From Chara braunii (lineage: Eukaryota > Streptophyta > Charophyceae > Charales > Characeae), in contig BFEA01000052.1 in the NCBI GenBank assembly GCA_003427395.1, positions 4,180,486 to 4,238,340 of the forward strand: a DNA stretch of 57,855 nucleotides. Direction: 5' to 3'. Every line of letters begins with the position of its first letter. Positions within the stretch are counted from its first letter, which is position 1. A program made the translations under genes and the position numbers. The notes beneath the pieces were generated by a model. It did no database searches. It had not been told where the DNA came from and saw only the letters and a list, made by a program, of their open reading frames with translations. This document shows, in pieces, positions 56,561 through 57,855 of this stretch.

Positions 56561-56602
56561 ATCGCTGCTAGGAGTCTTCTCCAATTCTGTTCCACCCTCC
56601 AT
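55448..56602 (-). pseudogene. LINE ORF2 C-terminus with zf-RVT finger
   Basis: Contains KQASILWLLSLLVTPSSVWL, then CTRC (55,904-55,915 on +) and WPFESTRHVWWDCPTSKRVW: the CX2C...HX4C finger of plant-type LINE ORF2 (zf-RVT). The last segment (VICSVIWADRNRSRFEGRPF) is also typical of these proteins. It starts in a T run, in a frame different from the upstream piece. Confidence 0.85.
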
Positions 56603-57438
56603 AAATTTTGCAACTGAACTCTAACTTCTGCAAAGGGGCGCCAGGATCCCAGAGTAATAGACCACAAATCCTGAATTCGGCTGATGCCTCTGCGTATCCA
56701 AGCCAGCCCAAAGGCTGCGGGCTCCGTAGCAGCAGAAAATGGTTGGCCCTGTTCATCTAAGATAAATGGGTTCTCGAAGAGGGGTTGGAGGAGGACCTCC
56801 TCTTTAGTCTGCGGATCCTTGTGAACGTCCGGTGGGTGGTACTTCCAAGCCTTGCGAACCGCCTCCCAGAACTCCGACTTCAGTCTCCTGTTCATGAAGG
56901 AGCGCATGAAAAAACAGACCCACACGTCTGCTGGCCTCGAGAGCCTCCACTCACTCATCAGGATACGCTCAGCCAACAGTATCCAGTCTTCTTTTAAATC
57001 CGCCATAGCTATGCGGGAGATCCACTTTCTCAACTGAGCCATGTCCTTCCTGTGTGGGTCAATCAGACCAAGCCCTCGTTCGTCCCTGTCGTAGGTGATT
57101 AAATCCCACGCAACTTCAAGCAAGAATCCGTCGTGAATCCCTGCCCTAGGTTTCCACAAGAACCTGGCTACCAGCCTGCGTATCACTGTCAACACTGTAG
57201 CCGATATCTCTCTTACAGCCCCAGGCCTACAAACCGCAGCAAGGCCCAAAGTGCCACATTTACCACTTCTTTGAGTGTGTGTGTGTGTGGTTCGATGATC
57301 TTCCTCCTTTCTCCAAAAAAAAAAAGAAAAAAAAGAAAGGCCGGGAAAGTTTTCAGGACGAAAGGATGAAAACAACTTATAAAAAACAACCCCATCTTGA
57401 AGTTTCTGGAGCTTTGTGACCGTTATTTGGCCCCTCAT
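56527..57438 (-). pseudogene. LINE ORF2, region after the RT domain
   Basis: VIRRLVARFLWKPRAGIHDG, LEVAWDLITYDRDERGLGLIDPHRKDMAQL: the post-RT region of plant LINEs, where a tryptophan-rich FLW and a GLGL motif are common. An A/T run near 57,316-57,338 and the 29-bp run at its lower end interrupt the frame. Confidence 0.82.
56529..56557. repeat. 29-bp poly(A) run inside the LINE ORF
   Basis: A on the + strand, T on the coding strand, joining the two ORF2 frames as a poly-Phe stretch. No target duplication seen around it. Confidence 0.95.
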
Positions 57439-57581
57439 GGTCTGCCAATCGGAGTCCCCTTCTTAAAACGGAAAGTTTAACACGTAGCAAAACATCCAGC
57501 ATCAGTATGCACCTCATGCATTCGTGATGCCTGAGCACTGGACTGGGAGAAAGAACAGTGTGTTACTCTACTTCACAGTCA

Positions 57582-57583
<2 letters not shown>

Positions 57584-57632
<49 letters not shown>
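57584..57632. repeat. (GT)n microsatellite
   Basis: About 24 GT units. Confidence 0.97.
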
Positions 57633-57634
<2 letters not shown>

Positions 57635-57674
57635 AGATAGATTGCAACATTAATATGGTTTCTTCAGCTTTTCT

Positions 57675-57737
57675 TTCTTCTTCTTCTTCTTCTTCTTCTT
57701 CTTCTTCTTCTTCTTCTTCTTCTTCTTCTTCTTCTTC
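57675..57737. repeat. (TTC)n microsatellite
   Basis: About 20 TTC units. Confidence 0.97.
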
Positions 57738-57805
57738 GCTTGTTCTTCTTCTAATCCTCCTCGGTGGTGATGACGCGTTGTGGAACTTATGTTCCTGTGT
57801 TTGCG

Positions 57806-57807
<2 letters not shown>

Positions 57808-57855
<48 letters not shown>
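57808..57855. repeat. (CT)n microsatellite at the window end
   Basis: CT units to the last base; continues beyond the window or marks a contig end. Confidence 0.97.

Larger units (their letters stand above)
54751..57438 (-). mobile_element. LINE (non-LTR retrotransposon), 3' part
   Basis: Reads on the - strand: end of ORF2 (57,438-55,448), a non-coding 3' region, and T runs at about 54,838-54,852 and 54,751-54,768 that would be poly(A) tails of the element. The endonuclease and RT domains are not in the window, and sequence above 57,440 is microsatellite, so the copy is probably 5'-truncated. Confidence 0.78.

Overview
This window looks like nuclear DNA of a plant-lineage eukaryote with a large, repeat-rich genome. 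The one intact host gene is a nine-exon alpha-amylase of the plant type. Around it are long introns, dense microsatellites, long poly(A)/poly(T) runs, tRNA-derived SINEs, small inverted-repeat elements, decayed Ty3/gypsy elements and a LINE. A streptophyte alga such as Chara is my best guess; this is inference and the window does not prove it. There are assembly marks: a Nextera mate-pair junction adapter at base 1, N gaps inside (GT)n and (CT)n runs, and a single N between two identical 84-bp sequences.

Layout. 1-16,500: no convincing host gene. It holds fold-back elements, a PIF/Harbinger-like miniature element inside a tandem duplication, a pair of hAT-like miniature elements with an 8-bp target duplication, a further 761-bp hAT-like element, two members of a hammerhead-associated fold-back family, a gypsy 3' fragment at 11.3-11.76 kb, and a compound microsatellite array at 13.2-13.9 kb. 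16,550-28,086: the alpha-amylase gene on the + strand, with a TATA-like box upstream. Its introns are rich in minisatellites and local duplications. 28,087-40,000: gene-poor, with the clearest hammerhead-like core (32,431-32,467), SINEs with target-site duplications, short poly(A)-tailed insertions and fold-back elements. 39,960-46,091: a decayed Ty3/gypsy element on the - strand with gag, protease, RT, RNase H and integrase, carrying an internal integrase duplication. 47,650-50,114: a second, different gypsy element, truncated, also on the - strand. 51-54.5 kb: GAT and AAC simple-sequence tracts and 47-bp hairpin repeats. 54.75-57.44 kb: the 3' part of a LINE on the - strand.

The gene works alone here. 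The spliced product would be 594 residues with all four conserved GH13 regions and the Asp-Glu-Asp catalytic set. It carries a Ser/Ala/Arg-rich N-terminal extension that could be a plastid targeting sequence. The rest of the window is best read as a record of mobile-element activity: LINE-type retrotransposition machinery probably moved the SINEs and also left poly(A)-only insertions. The most unusual item is the repeat family that carries a hammerhead-ribozyme-like core and occurs both as single units and as inverted dimers around an (AT)n centre.
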